Origin: GYS-P2D sp964414425
Lineage (GTDB): Bacteria; Bacteroidota; Bacteroidia; Chitinophagales; Saprospiraceae
DNA length: 64,000 bases
Assembly: GCA_964414425.1 (NCBI GenBank)
Contig: CAYPWL010000002.1
Span: 124,001-188,000 of the forward strand
Reading direction: 5' to 3'
This document shows positions 34,738 to 43,718 of the stretch, in pieces (position 1 is the first letter of the stretch; every line of letters starts with the position of its first letter). The notes below the pieces were generated by a model. The model was not told the DNA's origin. It worked only from the letters and a program-made list of their open reading frames with translations, and searched no databases. Made by a program: the position numbers and the translations under genes.

Positions 34738-35232
34738 ATGATGAAATATACAATTACACTTATCATTATCCTCTTAGCATTATCACTCAGTGCTCAGAAG
34801 TTTGGATATATCAACTCACAGGCACTCATAGGAGAGATTCCTCAGGTGAAAGAAGCTAATGCTGAACTTGAGACTATCAAAAAGCAGTATGAGCGTCAAG
34901 GACAGGATAAAGTAACCTCTCTACAGACTAAATATCAGGCATTAGAGCGTAAGCAAGCACAAGGTGAAATTGCTCCAAAACAATTGGAGGTAGAGGCTCA
35001 AGCTCTAAAGCAAGAGGAACTTGAGATTGCTAAGTTCCAACAGGACATACAGCAAAAACTATATGAGAAAAGTGAAGCTTTGCTCAAGCCGATAAGAGAT
35101 AAAATTCAGACTGCGATAGACGAAGTCGCAAAGGATAATGGATACGATTACATCTTCGACCGTAGTATGGGGATCATCCTGTACGCTGATGAGTCTACAG
35201 ATATAAGTGCATTAGTAAAAGCTAAGCTTTAG
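34738..35232 (+). CDS. OmpH/Skp-family periplasmic chaperone (second copy)
   Basis: About 164 residues from the ATG pair at 34738/34741; a GTG at 34699 is in frame but adds a non-signal stretch. Signal TITLIIILLALSLSAQ, then KFGYINSQALIGEIPQVKEA, a coiled coil with QAQGEIAPKQLEVEAQALKQ, and the end DNGYDYIFDRSMGIILYAD. It has the same three-part plan as the preceding protein but low identity. Both genes run into the terminator at 35265-35298. Confidence 0.9.
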   Translation: MMKYTITLIIILLALSLSAQKFGYINSQALIGEIPQVKEANAELETIKKQYERQGQDKVTSLQTKYQALERKQAQGEIAPKQLEVEAQALKQEELEIAKFQQDIQQKLYEKSEALLKPIRDKIQTAIDEVAKDNGYDYIFDRSMGIILYADESTDISALVKAKL

Positions 35233-35264
35233 GATGTAATCCTAAGTTTATATATAAGATTTAG

Positions 35265-35298
35265 AAAAGCCCGTGCATGATTTTGTATGGGCTTTTTT
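35265..35298 (+). terminator. Intrinsic terminator after the chaperone pair
   Basis: AAAAGCCC (35265-35272) pairs with GGGCTTTT (35289-35296) around a 16-base loop that can pair further through wobbles, followed by a T run. It is 33 bases past the second chaperone stop. The A-rich left arm would also allow leftward ending. Confidence 0.75.
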
Positions 35299-35478
35299 CA
35301 TTCATAGTGTTTATTGTTCTCTGCGCTTATCTCTCAAAGCGCAAATATTTAGCTCGCCCTATGATACTAAGTTGAATTAGATTTATAGCAGTACTGTGAA
35401 ACGTCTTTCAAAAGTAGCCTTGTCGTTCTAAACGATTTAGCAACATTCACTACATTCATAACTATATAAAATTATAGC

Positions 35479-36327
35479 ATGGAGTCATTTATGGAGTATT
35501 TCGAGACGATGCCATCATGGCAAAAGCTTGCTTGGATTCTGATCTGTTTATCATTTAATTGGATCGGTGAGGCCATAAAACCTCTCGTCAAGTTTAACTA
35601 TAAGAAGCTGAAGCACATCGGCGTTAATATGATCTTCCTAGCATCGGATCTGACTATTAATGTGCTCTTTGGCCTGGCAACAGTGGGTATTATGGCATGG
35701 TTAGCGACTAATCAGGTGGGACTGCTCTATATGGTAGATCTGCCTTTCTTATTAGAACTTCTGATCGCTGTAATGATGTTAGATTTCTTTGCACAATATT
35801 TAGCGCATTATCTACTGCACAATATTCCATTTATGTGGAGGTTCCACATGATACACCATAGCGATACACATGTGGATGCCACAACTGCTACGAGGCATCA
35901 TCCTGGAGATTATGTGATGAGAGAAGTGTTTGCACTATTTGCCATCGTACTTGGAGGTATTCCATTCGCCTTTTACATCTTTTATAGGGTCTTGACCATT
36001 TTCTTCGCTTATTTCTCTCATGCTAACATCAGCCTACCTAAGGGCTTAGATCGTGTATTGGGTTATATCATCGTCACACCTGATATGCACAAGTTTCACC
36101 ATCATTTTGAGCGTCCATGGACGGACACCAATTTTGGAAATATCTTTTCTTTCTGGGATAGATTGCTTGGGACTCTCGTCTACGAAAACACAGACGATAT
36201 CACCTACGGACTCGATGTAGCGGATGACTCCCGAGATCAAGATATTGGCTATCAGTTTGCTTTGCCATTTAACAAGTCGATCAAGGTAGAAAGCAGAGGG
36301 TGGAAGTTTTGGCAGAAGAGCGAATAG
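35479..36327 (+). CDS. Sterol desaturase/fatty acid hydroxylase family membrane protein
   Basis: The 282-residue protein has four or five membrane helices and the di-iron histidine motifs of the fatty acid hydroxylase superfamily: HYLLH, HMIHHSDTHVD (HxxHH) and HKFHHHFE (HxxHH), with a fourth at ATRHHPGD. Family members hydroxylate or desaturate lipids, sterols, ceramides or carotenoids. Bacteroidota often carry one for hydroxylating membrane lipids or carotenoids, but the substrate here is open. It lies alone, 150 bases past the terminator and 60 bases before the GCS2-CBS gene. Confidence 0.9.
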   Translation: MESFMEYFETMPSWQKLAWILICLSFNWIGEAIKPLVKFNYKKLKHIGVNMIFLASDLTINVLFGLATVGIMAWLATNQVGLLYMVDLPFLLELLIAVMMLDFFAQYLAHYLLHNIPFMWRFHMIHHSDTHVDATTATRHHPGDYVMREVFALFAIVLGGIPFAFYIFYRVLTIFFAYFSHANISLPKGLDRVLGYIIVTPDMHKFHHHFERPWTDTNFGNIFSFWDRLLGTLVYENTDDITYGLDVADDSRDQDIGYQFALPFNKSIKVESRGWKFWQKSE

Positions 36328-36388
36328 GATAATACCACGTAAGCTCTAATACATGTATATTTCTTACTCATATGATCAATGATAATAG

Positions 36389-38311
36389 ATGAGTAAGTCT
36401 AAGCTTAATAGGACTACCCAATCCAAGAAAAATAAATTCGTCAAGGCACTCCTGTCTGACATGGACAGTCTGCAATACATGCTGGATCATGATTGGTTTG
36501 AGGATGATATCATCAGGATCGGTGCAGAGCAAGAAGTAGTCATCATAGACAAGGACAGCTATACCCCTCTTAATCTGGGTCCTCAAGTGGTGGACAATCA
36601 TCCACAATATGAGTGGCTGGTCAATGAGTTAGCACAATTCAACGTAGAGATCAATCTAAGTCCGCAACGATTTGAGAAAGGGGCATTCTCACTTATGAGA
36701 AAAGAACTCGAGACTAACTTGCTAACCCTCGACAAAATACTTGCCAAGGACAATGCTGGCTATATCATCACTGGCATACTACCGACACTGCGCAAGCATA
36801 ATCTCGACATCAAAAATCTCACGCCTAAAGAGCGCTACCATAGATTGATGAGGTCGATTAAAGACGAGCTCAGCGCTCAGTCCTTTGAGTTAAGGCTGGT
36901 AGGCATCGATGAGCTATTAGTACGTCATGATACGCCATTACTCGAGGCGTGCAACACAAGCTTTCAGGTACATCTACAAGTATCGGCACAAAACTTTGTG
37001 CCCTATTACAATATGGCCTTAGCATTGACAGCTCCAAGCATTGCGATATCGTCTAACTCCCCACTGGTATTCAGTAAGAGATTATGGCATGAGACACGCA
37101 TTGCGCTATTTCAGCAGGCTATCGATACTCGACGTACCAGAGATCATATGCGGCAGATGAGTCCGAGAGTAACTCTCGGTAGTGGATGGGTCAATGAATC
37201 TGTCATGGACATCTTCAAGGAAGACATCGCACGCTTCAAAATACTCATGCACGAGGATATCGATGAAAACTCACAACGTGCCATCAAAAAAGGTAACGTC
37301 CCTAAACTGAAAGCCTTGCAACTCCATAATAGTACCATCTATCGCTGGAATCGTCCCTGCTATGGTATCAGTGATACAGGCAAACCACATCTACGTATCG
37401 AAAACCGAGTGTTCCCAGCAGGGCCGACGATTGTAGATCAGATGGCTAATACGGCGTTTTGGTTAGGGGCTATGATAGGCTTGCAAGACGAGTACAAGGA
37501 TATCACTAAAGAGTTATCCTACGAAGACGTCAGAGACAACTTTGGCAAGGCAGCAAGATTTGGTATCGACTCCAAGTTTACCTGGCGCAACGACTTAAAA
37601 ATAAACGCCAAGGAACTAATCCTTAAAGAGCTCCTGCCGCTGAGTAGAAAGGGGCTCAAGTCCATGAACATCAAAAAGTCCGAAATCTCTCATTACCTGG
37701 ATATCATCGAGGCACGTGCAGAGAGACATATGACTGGAGCACGATGGCAATTACGCTCATATACTAAGCTAGCCAAAGAAGCTAATAATAACCACGAAGC
37801 ACTGACCATCCTTACAGAGTCCATGTATGACCAGCAACAAAAAAATACGCCTGTACATACATGGGTTGAACCAGAATACAGTGATTACAAAAGTTATAAG
37901 CCTGAAAAACAAACCGTCGCCGAGTACATGGATACAGACCTATTCACCGCTCAGAAAAACGATATGGCAGAATTAGTCGCACAGCTGATGACTTGGAAAA
38001 AGCTCGATCATATGGCCGTAGAAACTAAGAAAGGAACCTTCGTTGGACTTATCTCCCTAAGGGAAATCACCTCGGCCCTGTTTACTAATAAGGCCGCCAA
38101 GAAAAAAAGGCGTGATCTGCTCGTCAAGGATATCATGGAGTCAAATCCAATCACTATAGGCCCTGAAAACTCTATCCAAGATGCGCTTCAATTGCTCTCA
38201 GAGGAAGAGGTATCTTGTCTTCCTGTTCTATTCAAAAAAGAGTTAATCGGGTTAATCAATTCTAAGCAACTCTCAGGTATCAACAAAAATCTCATGGGTA
38301 GATTAGCGTAA
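36389..38311 (+). CDS. Glutamate-cysteine ligase-like (GCS2) protein with C-terminal CBS pair
   Basis: The 640-residue protein combines two parts. The first (about 1-480) is an ATP-grasp-like carboxylate-amine ligase of the GCS2 type: DIIRIGAEQEVVIIDKD, NVEINLSPQRFEKGAFS, NTSFQVHLQVS, and GKPHLRIENRVFPAGPTIVD with the basic and acidic site residues. The last 130 residues form two CBS domains (GTFVGLISLREITSALF, then VKDIMESNPITIGPENSIQ and VSCLPVLFKKELIGLIN), which usually bind adenine nucleotides. This suggests a ligase regulated by energy charge. Its amine substrate is unknown, and glutathione synthesis is only one option. Confidence 0.85.
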   Translation: MSKSKLNRTTQSKKNKFVKALLSDMDSLQYMLDHDWFEDDIIRIGAEQEVVIIDKDSYTPLNLGPQVVDNHPQYEWLVNELAQFNVEINLSPQRFEKGAFSLMRKELETNLLTLDKILAKDNAGYIITGILPTLRKHNLDIKNLTPKERYHRLMRSIKDELSAQSFELRLVGIDELLVRHDTPLLEACNTSFQVHLQVSAQNFVPYYNMALALTAPSIAISSNSPLVFSKRLWHETRIALFQQAIDTRRTRDHMRQMSPRVTLGSGWVNESVMDIFKEDIARFKILMHEDIDENSQRAIKKGNVPKLKALQLHNSTIYRWNRPCYGISDTGKPHLRIENRVFPAGPTIVDQMANTAFWLGAMIGLQDEYKDITKELSYEDVRDNFGKAARFGIDSKFTWRNDLKINAKELILKELLPLSRKGLKSMNIKKSEISHYLDIIEARAERHMTGARWQLRSYTKLAKEANNNHEALTILTESMYDQQQKNTPVHTWVEPEYSDYKSYKPEKQTVAEYMDTDLFTAQKNDMAELVAQLMTWKKLDHMAVETKKGTFVGLISLREITSALFTNKAAKKKRRDLLVKDIMESNPITIGPENSIQDALQLLSEEEVSCLPVLFKKELIGLINSKQLSGINKNLMGRLA

Positions 38312-38318
38312 GATTGAG

Positions 38319-39461
38319 ATGAATAATCCTTCGAAGCTTCCCAACGTCGGCACCACTATATTCACCAAGATGAGTAGACTGGCTGCCGAATATGATGCCA
38401 TCAATCTGTCTCAAGGTTTCCCAAATTTTAATGTTGATCAACAACTCAAGGATCTCTACAATTACTACATCCAGCAAGATTATAATCAATATGCCCCGAT
38501 GGCTGGTGTGCTTAACCTAAGACAAGCTATACGTAATAAAGTAAGCTTACTCTACAATCGAGAGCTTAACCCAGAGGATCATATCACTATCACAAGTGGT
38601 GCTACAGAGGGCTTATACTGTGCAATCAGCGCATATATCTCAGGAGGAGATGAGGTCATCATATTTGAGCCTGCCTATGATAGCTATGCTCCCGCTATAA
38701 CAGTCAATGGTGGGATATCGGTCCCAATAAGACTATCTGCTCCAGATTATACCATTGATTGGGATGAGGTGACAGAGCGGATTACAGCTCGGACCAAGAT
38801 GATCATTATCAACAGCCCTCATAATCCGACTGGCAGGCTATTGACTTCTACAGATCACAATCGGTTGGCAGAGATCACCAGGGATACTGATATATTGATT
38901 TTGTCAGACGAAGTCTATCAGCACTTGACTTATGACCATCGCATTCACCAGAGCGTATTAAAGCATGATGAGCTATATCACCGCAGTATCGTAACCATGT
39001 CATTTGGCAAGACCTTCCATGCTACTGGGTGGCGCATAGGATATGCTATTGCACCTACGGACATAACGAGAGAGCTCCGCAAGGTGCACCAGTTCAACAC
39101 CTTTAGTATCAATACGCCATTGCAATATGCTTTAGCAGACTATCTAACTGAATCACAGCGCTATGAGGAATTGCCCCAATTTTTTCAAGCCAAACGAGAT
39201 CTGTTTAAGCAGGCTATCGCCGATAGTCGATTTGAGTTATTGCCCTGTGAGGGAACCTACTTCATGCTAGCCTCGTACCAGAATATCTCTGATATGGGTG
39301 ATCAACAATTCGCTCAGTGGATGACTCGAGAAAAAGGTGTAGCAACCATCCCCATATCTTCCTTTTATACCGATGATACTGATCAACACATCATCAGATT
39401 CTGTTTTGCTAAGACAGATGATCTTCTCTTACAAGCAGCTGAATTAATCAATAAGATATGA
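38319..39461 (+). CDS. Class I/II aminotransferase, methionine/glutamine transaminase type
   Basis: The 380-residue PLP enzyme of fold type I starts SKLPNVGTTIFTKMSRLAAEY, with INLSQGFPNF, YAPMAGVLNLRQAI, NSPHNPTGRLL, and the Schiff-base Lys in SFGKTFHATGWRIGY. The layout resembles YbdL and glutamine transaminase K, which salvage keto-methylthiobutyrate using glutamine as amino donor. The next gene is an omega-amidase with a four-base ATGA overlap, which supports this reading. It starts seven bases after the GCS2-CBS stop. Confidence 0.9.
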   Translation: MNNPSKLPNVGTTIFTKMSRLAAEYDAINLSQGFPNFNVDQQLKDLYNYYIQQDYNQYAPMAGVLNLRQAIRNKVSLLYNRELNPEDHITITSGATEGLYCAISAYISGGDEVIIFEPAYDSYAPAITVNGGISVPIRLSAPDYTIDWDEVTERITARTKMIIINSPHNPTGRLLTSTDHNRLAEITRDTDILILSDEVYQHLTYDHRIHQSVLKHDELYHRSIVTMSFGKTFHATGWRIGYAIAPTDITRELRKVHQFNTFSINTPLQYALADYLTESQRYEELPQFFQAKRDLFKQAIADSRFELLPCEGTYFMLASYQNISDMGDQQFAQWMTREKGVATIPISSFYTDDTDQHIIRFCFAKTDDLLLQAAELINKI

Positions 39462-40240
39462 CTCAAGATCTCACCGTTACCCTCATTCAATCCGACCTCG
39501 TCTGGCACGATATCGATAAAAATCTATCTGCTTTTGATCAAAAATTGAAGTCTATCGAGGAGGATACTGACCTGATCATACTACCTGAGATGTTTACGAC
39601 AGGGTACAGCATGAATGCTGCAGAACTATCCGAAGATATGGACGGTTCTGGTGTTGCTTGGCTCAGGGAGAAGGCCCATCAAAAACAAGCTGCGATAGTT
39701 GGCAGCCTTATTATACGGGAAGAAGGACAGTATTACAATCGTCTCATATGGATGAACCCCGATGGCAGTCATCATCATTATGAAAAGAGACACCTATTTT
39801 CCATGGCAGGTGAGGATCGATACTATAGCCCTGGTTCTAAGAAGTTGATCATCCCATATATGGGATGGAATATCTGTCCTCTGGTATGTTATGACTTGAG
39901 ATTCCCGGTATGGTCTCGCAACACCAATCTCCAATACGATCTACTCATATATATCGCCAGCTGGCCCAATAAAAGAGCCTATGATTGGAATACGCTCTTA
40001 CGTGCGCGAGCCATCGAAAATCAATCTTATGTCATCGGTGTCAATAGAGTGGGTACAGATGGCAATGGCATGCAGTATAATGGTGATAGTTGCATCATCG
40101 ATCCAGGATGGAACAAGACCCTTTATCATGAACAATCAGAGAGTATTCACACCATGACCTTATCCAAGTCACATCTATTGAAGGTCAGAGAAAAGCTACC
40201 ATTCAGTCAGGATGCAGATCGGTTTACTATAGAGGGCTGA
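39458..40240 (+). CDS. Omega-amidase (nitrilase superfamily)
   Basis: The 260-residue protein has the nitrilase catalytic triad in LPEMFTTGYSM (Glu), YEKRHLFSMAGED (Lys) and CPLVCYDLRFPVWSRN (Cys). NKRAYDWNTLLRARAIENQSYVIGVNRVG is the usual end of the active-site region. Size and motifs fit the Nit2/YafV omega-amidase group, which hydrolyses alpha-ketoglutaramate to alpha-ketoglutarate and ammonia. Its ATG overlaps the transaminase stop (ATGA), so the two enzymes are coupled and together drive glutamine-dependent transamination to completion. Confidence 0.92.
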   Translation: MTQDLTVTLIQSDLVWHDIDKNLSAFDQKLKSIEEDTDLIILPEMFTTGYSMNAAELSEDMDGSGVAWLREKAHQKQAAIVGSLIIREEGQYYNRLIWMNPDGSHHHYEKRHLFSMAGEDRYYSPGSKKLIIPYMGWNICPLVCYDLRFPVWSRNTNLQYDLLIYIASWPNKRAYDWNTLLRARAIENQSYVIGVNRVGTDGNGMQYNGDSCIIDPGWNKTLYHEQSESIHTMTLSKSHLLKVREKLPFSQDADRFTIEG

Positions 40241-40384
40241 ACAAGATTTAACTACCACATCTTGCTTTTGCTCTTACTGACGCAGTATGGATTTTACAAA
40301 AAAATCATTCGGCAATAATTGAAGCTCTGTAAATTTAGCTTGCCATCAAACATTACTATAATGTTGTAGTTAGTATATCTACAG

Positions 40385-40414
40385 TTGTTATTTATCTCAA
40401 TAAATCAACTTTTG
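40385..40414 (+). promoter_or_regulatory. Candidate aconitase promoter (-33/-7)
   Basis: TTG at 40385-40387 is followed after 19 bases by AACTTTTG at 40407-40414, one base off the TAnnTTTG consensus. It would start near 40421, about 50 bases before the aconitase ATG at 40472. The region 40241-40471 contains no other gene. Confidence 0.45.
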
Positions 40415-40471
40415 TTCATTTCAAAGGAAATATATTAGCAGCAAGTTTCTGAACGCTTTAAAAACGACTCG

Positions 40472-42748
40472 ATGTTATTTGATTTAGACATGATCAAGGC
40501 TCACTACGAGGCCTTACCAGCGAAGATTAAGAATATTAAGGCAACATTAGATAGGCCTCTCACACTCGCTGAGAAAATATTGTACTCACATCTTCACGAA
40601 GATTCGCCATTGCAGTCTTATGGTCGAGGTAAAGATTATGTTTTCTATGCACCCGATAGAGTTGCCATGCAAGATGCGACTGCCCAGATGGCATTATTGC
40701 AATTCATGATGGCAGGTAAAGATAAAGTTGCTGCACCATCAACAGTGCACTGTGACCACCTGATACAGGCAAAGATGGGTGCTGATGCCGATCTTCAAAA
40801 TGCAATTAATACCAGTAATGAGGTATTCAATTTCTTAGAATCAGTCTCTGATAAATATGGAATAGGTTTCTGGAAGCCAGGAGCAGGTATCATACATCAA
40901 GTTGTATTAGAAAATTACGCTTTCCCAGGTGGAATGATGATTGGTACAGATAGCCATACTGTAAATGCTGGAGGTCTTGGTATGGTTGCTATCGGTGTTG
41001 GAGGTGCTGATGCAGTTGATGTCATGGCAGGTATGGCATGGGAGCTTAAGAATCCAAAACTTATAGGCGTCAGACTTACAGGAAAACTGTCTGGTTGGTC
41101 AGCGCCAAAAGATGTAATACTTAAAGTTGCTGATATCCTAACTGTGAAGGGAGGTACAGGAGCGATAGTAGAATATTTTGGAGATGGAGCACTAAGCTTA
41201 AGTTGTACAGGAAAAGGTACTATCTGTAATATGGGTGCCGAGATAGGAGCAACAACGTCAACATTCGGCTATGATGATTCTATGGATAGATACCTAAGAG
41301 CGACTGGTAGAACAGAAGTTGCAGAATTAGCCAATGGCCTCAGAGAACACTTAACGGCTGATCCTGAATGTTACCAAAATCCAGAAAAATACTTTGATCA
41401 AGTCATAGAAATTGATTTATCAACATTACAGCCGAAGCTCAATGGACCATTCACTCCAGATCTTTCTACAAATGCTGGAAGCGACATGACCGCTAAAGCT
41501 GAGAAAAATGATTGGCCTCTTGACGTAGAGTGGGGATTAATCGGTTCGTGCACGAACTCTTCTTATGAGGATCTCTCGAGAGCAGCATCTGTTGCCAAGC
41601 AAGCATTAGACAAAGGACTTAAAACAAAGGCTGAATTTGGTATCAATCCGGGTAGTGAACAAGTAAGGTATACAGCTGATCGAGATGGCTTACTCAGTAT
41701 TTTTGAGCAATTGGATGCAACGATATTTACTAATGCTTGTGGTCCGTGTATCGGTCAATGGGCGAGGTACAATGATCCAATGAATGCGCCGAAGAATAGT
41801 ATTGTACACTCATTCAATAGGAATTTCTCAAAGAGAGCAGATGGTAATCCTAACACGCACGCTTTTGTCGCCTCACCGGAGTTAGTAGCAGCAATTGCTA
41901 TATCTGGTCGATTGGACTTTAATCCTGCCACCGACACACTGGTCAATGAAGCTGGTGAAGAGGTGAAGCTGGATGAGCCAACAGGATACGAGTTGCCGCC
42001 AAATGGATTTGATGTAAAGGATGCAGGTTATAATGAACCCGCAGAAGATGGTTCTAACATTGAGGTTAAGGTTTCTCCTTCATCCGATAGATTACAATTG
42101 TTAACGCCTTTTACTACGATAGAGCCCGAGCATCTCCATGGTATGAGGACTCTCATCAAAACTAAAGGTAAGTGTACGACTGATCATATTTCTATGGCCG
42201 GTCCATGGTTAAAATATAGAGGTCACTTGGAGAATATCTCTGACAACTGCTATACAGGTGCAATCAATTACTTCAATGATGAGGCAAATAAAGTCTTGAA
42301 TATCGAAACAGGTGAATACCATGCTGTACCTGATTCGGCAAGAATCTATCAGAAAGCAGGTATAGGTACTGTCGTATTCGGTGAGGAAAATCTCGGTGAG
42401 GGATCTTCACGTGAGCACGCTGCAATGGAGCCAAGATTTTTAGGAGTCTATGCGGTTATCGTTAAGTCTTTCGCTCGTATCCATGAGACTAACTTAAAGA
42501 AGCAAGGAATGCTCGCACTGACATTCGTCAATCCTGATGACTATGAAAAAGTGCGTCAAGATGATATGATCTCGCTATATGGATTCGCTGATATGGCTCC
42601 AGGTAAGCCACTTACAGTGCATCTTCAGCATGCCGATGGTACTGATGATTACTTTGAAGTAGCACATACCTACAACCAAGCTCAGATTGAGTGGGTTCGT
42701 TCAGGATCTGCGCTCAATAAGATTAGAGAAGAAGCTGGTGTAGCTTAA
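40472..42748 (+). CDS. Aconitate hydratase
   Basis: Aconitase isomerises citrate to isocitrate in the TCA cycle. The 758-residue protein carries the [4Fe-4S] Cys ligands in GSCTNSSYEDL (one) and NACGPCIGQW (two). GTDSHTVNAGGLGMVAIGVGG, DHISMAGPWLKYRG and GEENLGEGSSREHAAMEPR are further aconitase signatures. Length and order match the mitochondrial-type enzyme common in Bacteroidota rather than AcnB. The transcript ends at 42781-42817, making it a single-gene unit. Succinate dehydrogenase, another TCA enzyme, is also in this window. Confidence 0.96.
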   Translation: MLFDLDMIKAHYEALPAKIKNIKATLDRPLTLAEKILYSHLHEDSPLQSYGRGKDYVFYAPDRVAMQDATAQMALLQFMMAGKDKVAAPSTVHCDHLIQAKMGADADLQNAINTSNEVFNFLESVSDKYGIGFWKPGAGIIHQVVLENYAFPGGMMIGTDSHTVNAGGLGMVAIGVGGADAVDVMAGMAWELKNPKLIGVRLTGKLSGWSAPKDVILKVADILTVKGGTGAIVEYFGDGALSLSCTGKGTICNMGAEIGATTSTFGYDDSMDRYLRATGRTEVAELANGLREHLTADPECYQNPEKYFDQVIEIDLSTLQPKLNGPFTPDLSTNAGSDMTAKAEKNDWPLDVEWGLIGSCTNSSYEDLSRAASVAKQALDKGLKTKAEFGINPGSEQVRYTADRDGLLSIFEQLDATIFTNACGPCIGQWARYNDPMNAPKNSIVHSFNRNFSKRADGNPNTHAFVASPELVAAIAISGRLDFNPATDTLVNEAGEEVKLDEPTGYELPPNGFDVKDAGYNEPAEDGSNIEVKVSPSSDRLQLLTPFTTIEPEHLHGMRTLIKTKGKCTTDHISMAGPWLKYRGHLENISDNCYTGAINYFNDEANKVLNIETGEYHAVPDSARIYQKAGIGTVVFGEENLGEGSSREHAAMEPRFLGVYAVIVKSFARIHETNLKKQGMLALTFVNPDDYEKVRQDDMISLYGFADMAPGKPLTVHLQHADGTDDYFEVAHTYNQAQIEWVRSGSALNKIREEAGVA

Positions 42749-42780
42749 AGTCATATTTTAAAAATTATATATGTAATTTT

Positions 42781-42817
42781 ATGGGGTTGAGTTAATTCTC
42801 AACTCCATATTTTTTTT
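42781..42817 (+). terminator. Intrinsic terminator after aconitase
   Basis: ATGGGGTTGAG (42781-42791) pairs with CTCAACTCCAT (42798-42808) around a six-base loop, with one G-T wobble, then a nine-base T-rich run. It lies 33 bases after the aconitase stop. Confidence 0.88.
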
Positions 42818-42842
42818 AAACAACTAACGAAACACTTTACTT

Positions 42843-43238
42843 ATGTGGAAAGAATTTAAAGAATTCATTTTTACTGGCAACGTCATCGATTTTGCCATTG
42901 CTGTTATCCTAGCCGGGGCAGTAGGCCTTGTTGTTAATGGCTTTGTTAATGACATTGTTATGCCTATCGTAGGTAACTTCGCTGGAGGATATGATTTTGC
43001 TGACCTCAAGCATGTATTATCTGCTGCTGAAGTAGGCGCTGATGGTGAAATCACCAAACCAGAAAATGCAATTAGATATGGCGCATGGATTAATTCTATC
43101 ATCAACTTAATTATTGTTGGTATGGTATTATTCTGGTTAGCAAAGGCTAAGATCAAGTTCGTGGGAGCTGCTCCTGATGCAGGACCAACAGCTGATCAGT
43201 CACTTCTTGGAGAGATCAGAGATCTACTCAAGAAATAG
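42843..43238 (+). CDS. mscL: Large-conductance mechanosensitive channel MscL
   Basis: MscL is a pentameric tension valve that releases solutes on hypo-osmotic shock. The 131-residue protein opens WKEFKEFIFTGNVIDFAIAV, has pore helix 1 in IAVILAGAVGLVVNGFVNDIVMP with the glycine/alanine packing residues, a short periplasmic loop, helix 2 around INSIINLIIVGMVLFWL, and the C-terminal helix SLLGEIRDLLKK. All parts are present. It has its own terminator at 43262-43297. Confidence 0.96.
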   Translation: MWKEFKEFIFTGNVIDFAIAVILAGAVGLVVNGFVNDIVMPIVGNFAGGYDFADLKHVLSAAEVGADGEITKPENAIRYGAWINSIINLIIVGMVLFWLAKAKIKFVGAAPDAGPTADQSLLGEIRDLLKK

Positions 43239-43261
43239 TCATCTTGGAATAAAATAATAAG

Positions 43262-43297
43262 ATGGGTTCGGCAAGTATTTGTCGAGCCCATTTTCTT
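43262..43297 (+). terminator. Intrinsic terminator after mscL
   Basis: ATGGGTTCGGCAA (43262-43274) pairs with TTGTCGAGCCCAT (43279-43291), two G-T wobbles, with loop GTAT and then TTTCTTT. It is 24 bases past the mscL stop and 17 bases before the next start. Confidence 0.85.
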
Positions 43298-43313
43298 TAT
43301 AGATACTTGCATC

Positions 43314-43718
43314 ATGAGAAAAATAGAACATATCGGAATAGCGGTATCTGATATCGATCAGGCGAATGAATTATACCACAAGCTTCTCGGTACAGGCCCA
43401 TATAAATCCGAAGAAGTAGAATCCCAAGGTGTGATCACTTCATTTTTTAGGAATGGACCTAATAAAATAGAACTTGTCGCTCCGACCTCTCCAGACTCGC
43501 CCATTGCTAAATATTTAGATAAAAAAGGTGAAGGACTGCATCACATAGCATTTGACGTAGCTGACATCAGACAAGAAATGGCGCGACTAAAACAAGAAGG
43601 TTTTAAACTCCTCTCAGAAGAACCTCAATCAGGTGCAGATAACAAACTCATCTGCTTCGTTCATCCAAAATCTACTCATGGAGTACTTATAGAACTCTGC
43701 CAAGAGAATCATAGCTAA
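43314..43718 (+). CDS. mce: Methylmalonyl-CoA epimerase
   Basis: The 134-residue glyoxalase-fold protein interconverts (R)- and (S)-methylmalonyl-CoA in propionate metabolism. KIEHIGIAVSDIDQANELY supplies the first His, GEGLHHIAFDV the second and GVLIELCQE the metal-binding Glu, an order typical of the family. The mutase partners are not in the window. Its stop codon touches the ATG of the TauE-like gene with no spacing. Confidence 0.93.
   Translation: MRKIEHIGIAVSDIDQANELYHKLLGTGPYKSEEVESQGVITSFFRNGPNKIELVAPTSPDSPIAKYLDKKGEGLHHIAFDVADIRQEMARLKQEGFKLLSEEPQSGADNKLICFVHPKSTHGVLIELCQENHS

Noticed and set aside
35230..35244. Hairpin TTAGGAT-GTA-ATCCTAA overlapping the second chaperone stop codon
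   Set aside because: It is short and not followed by Ts; the true terminator is 25 bases further on.
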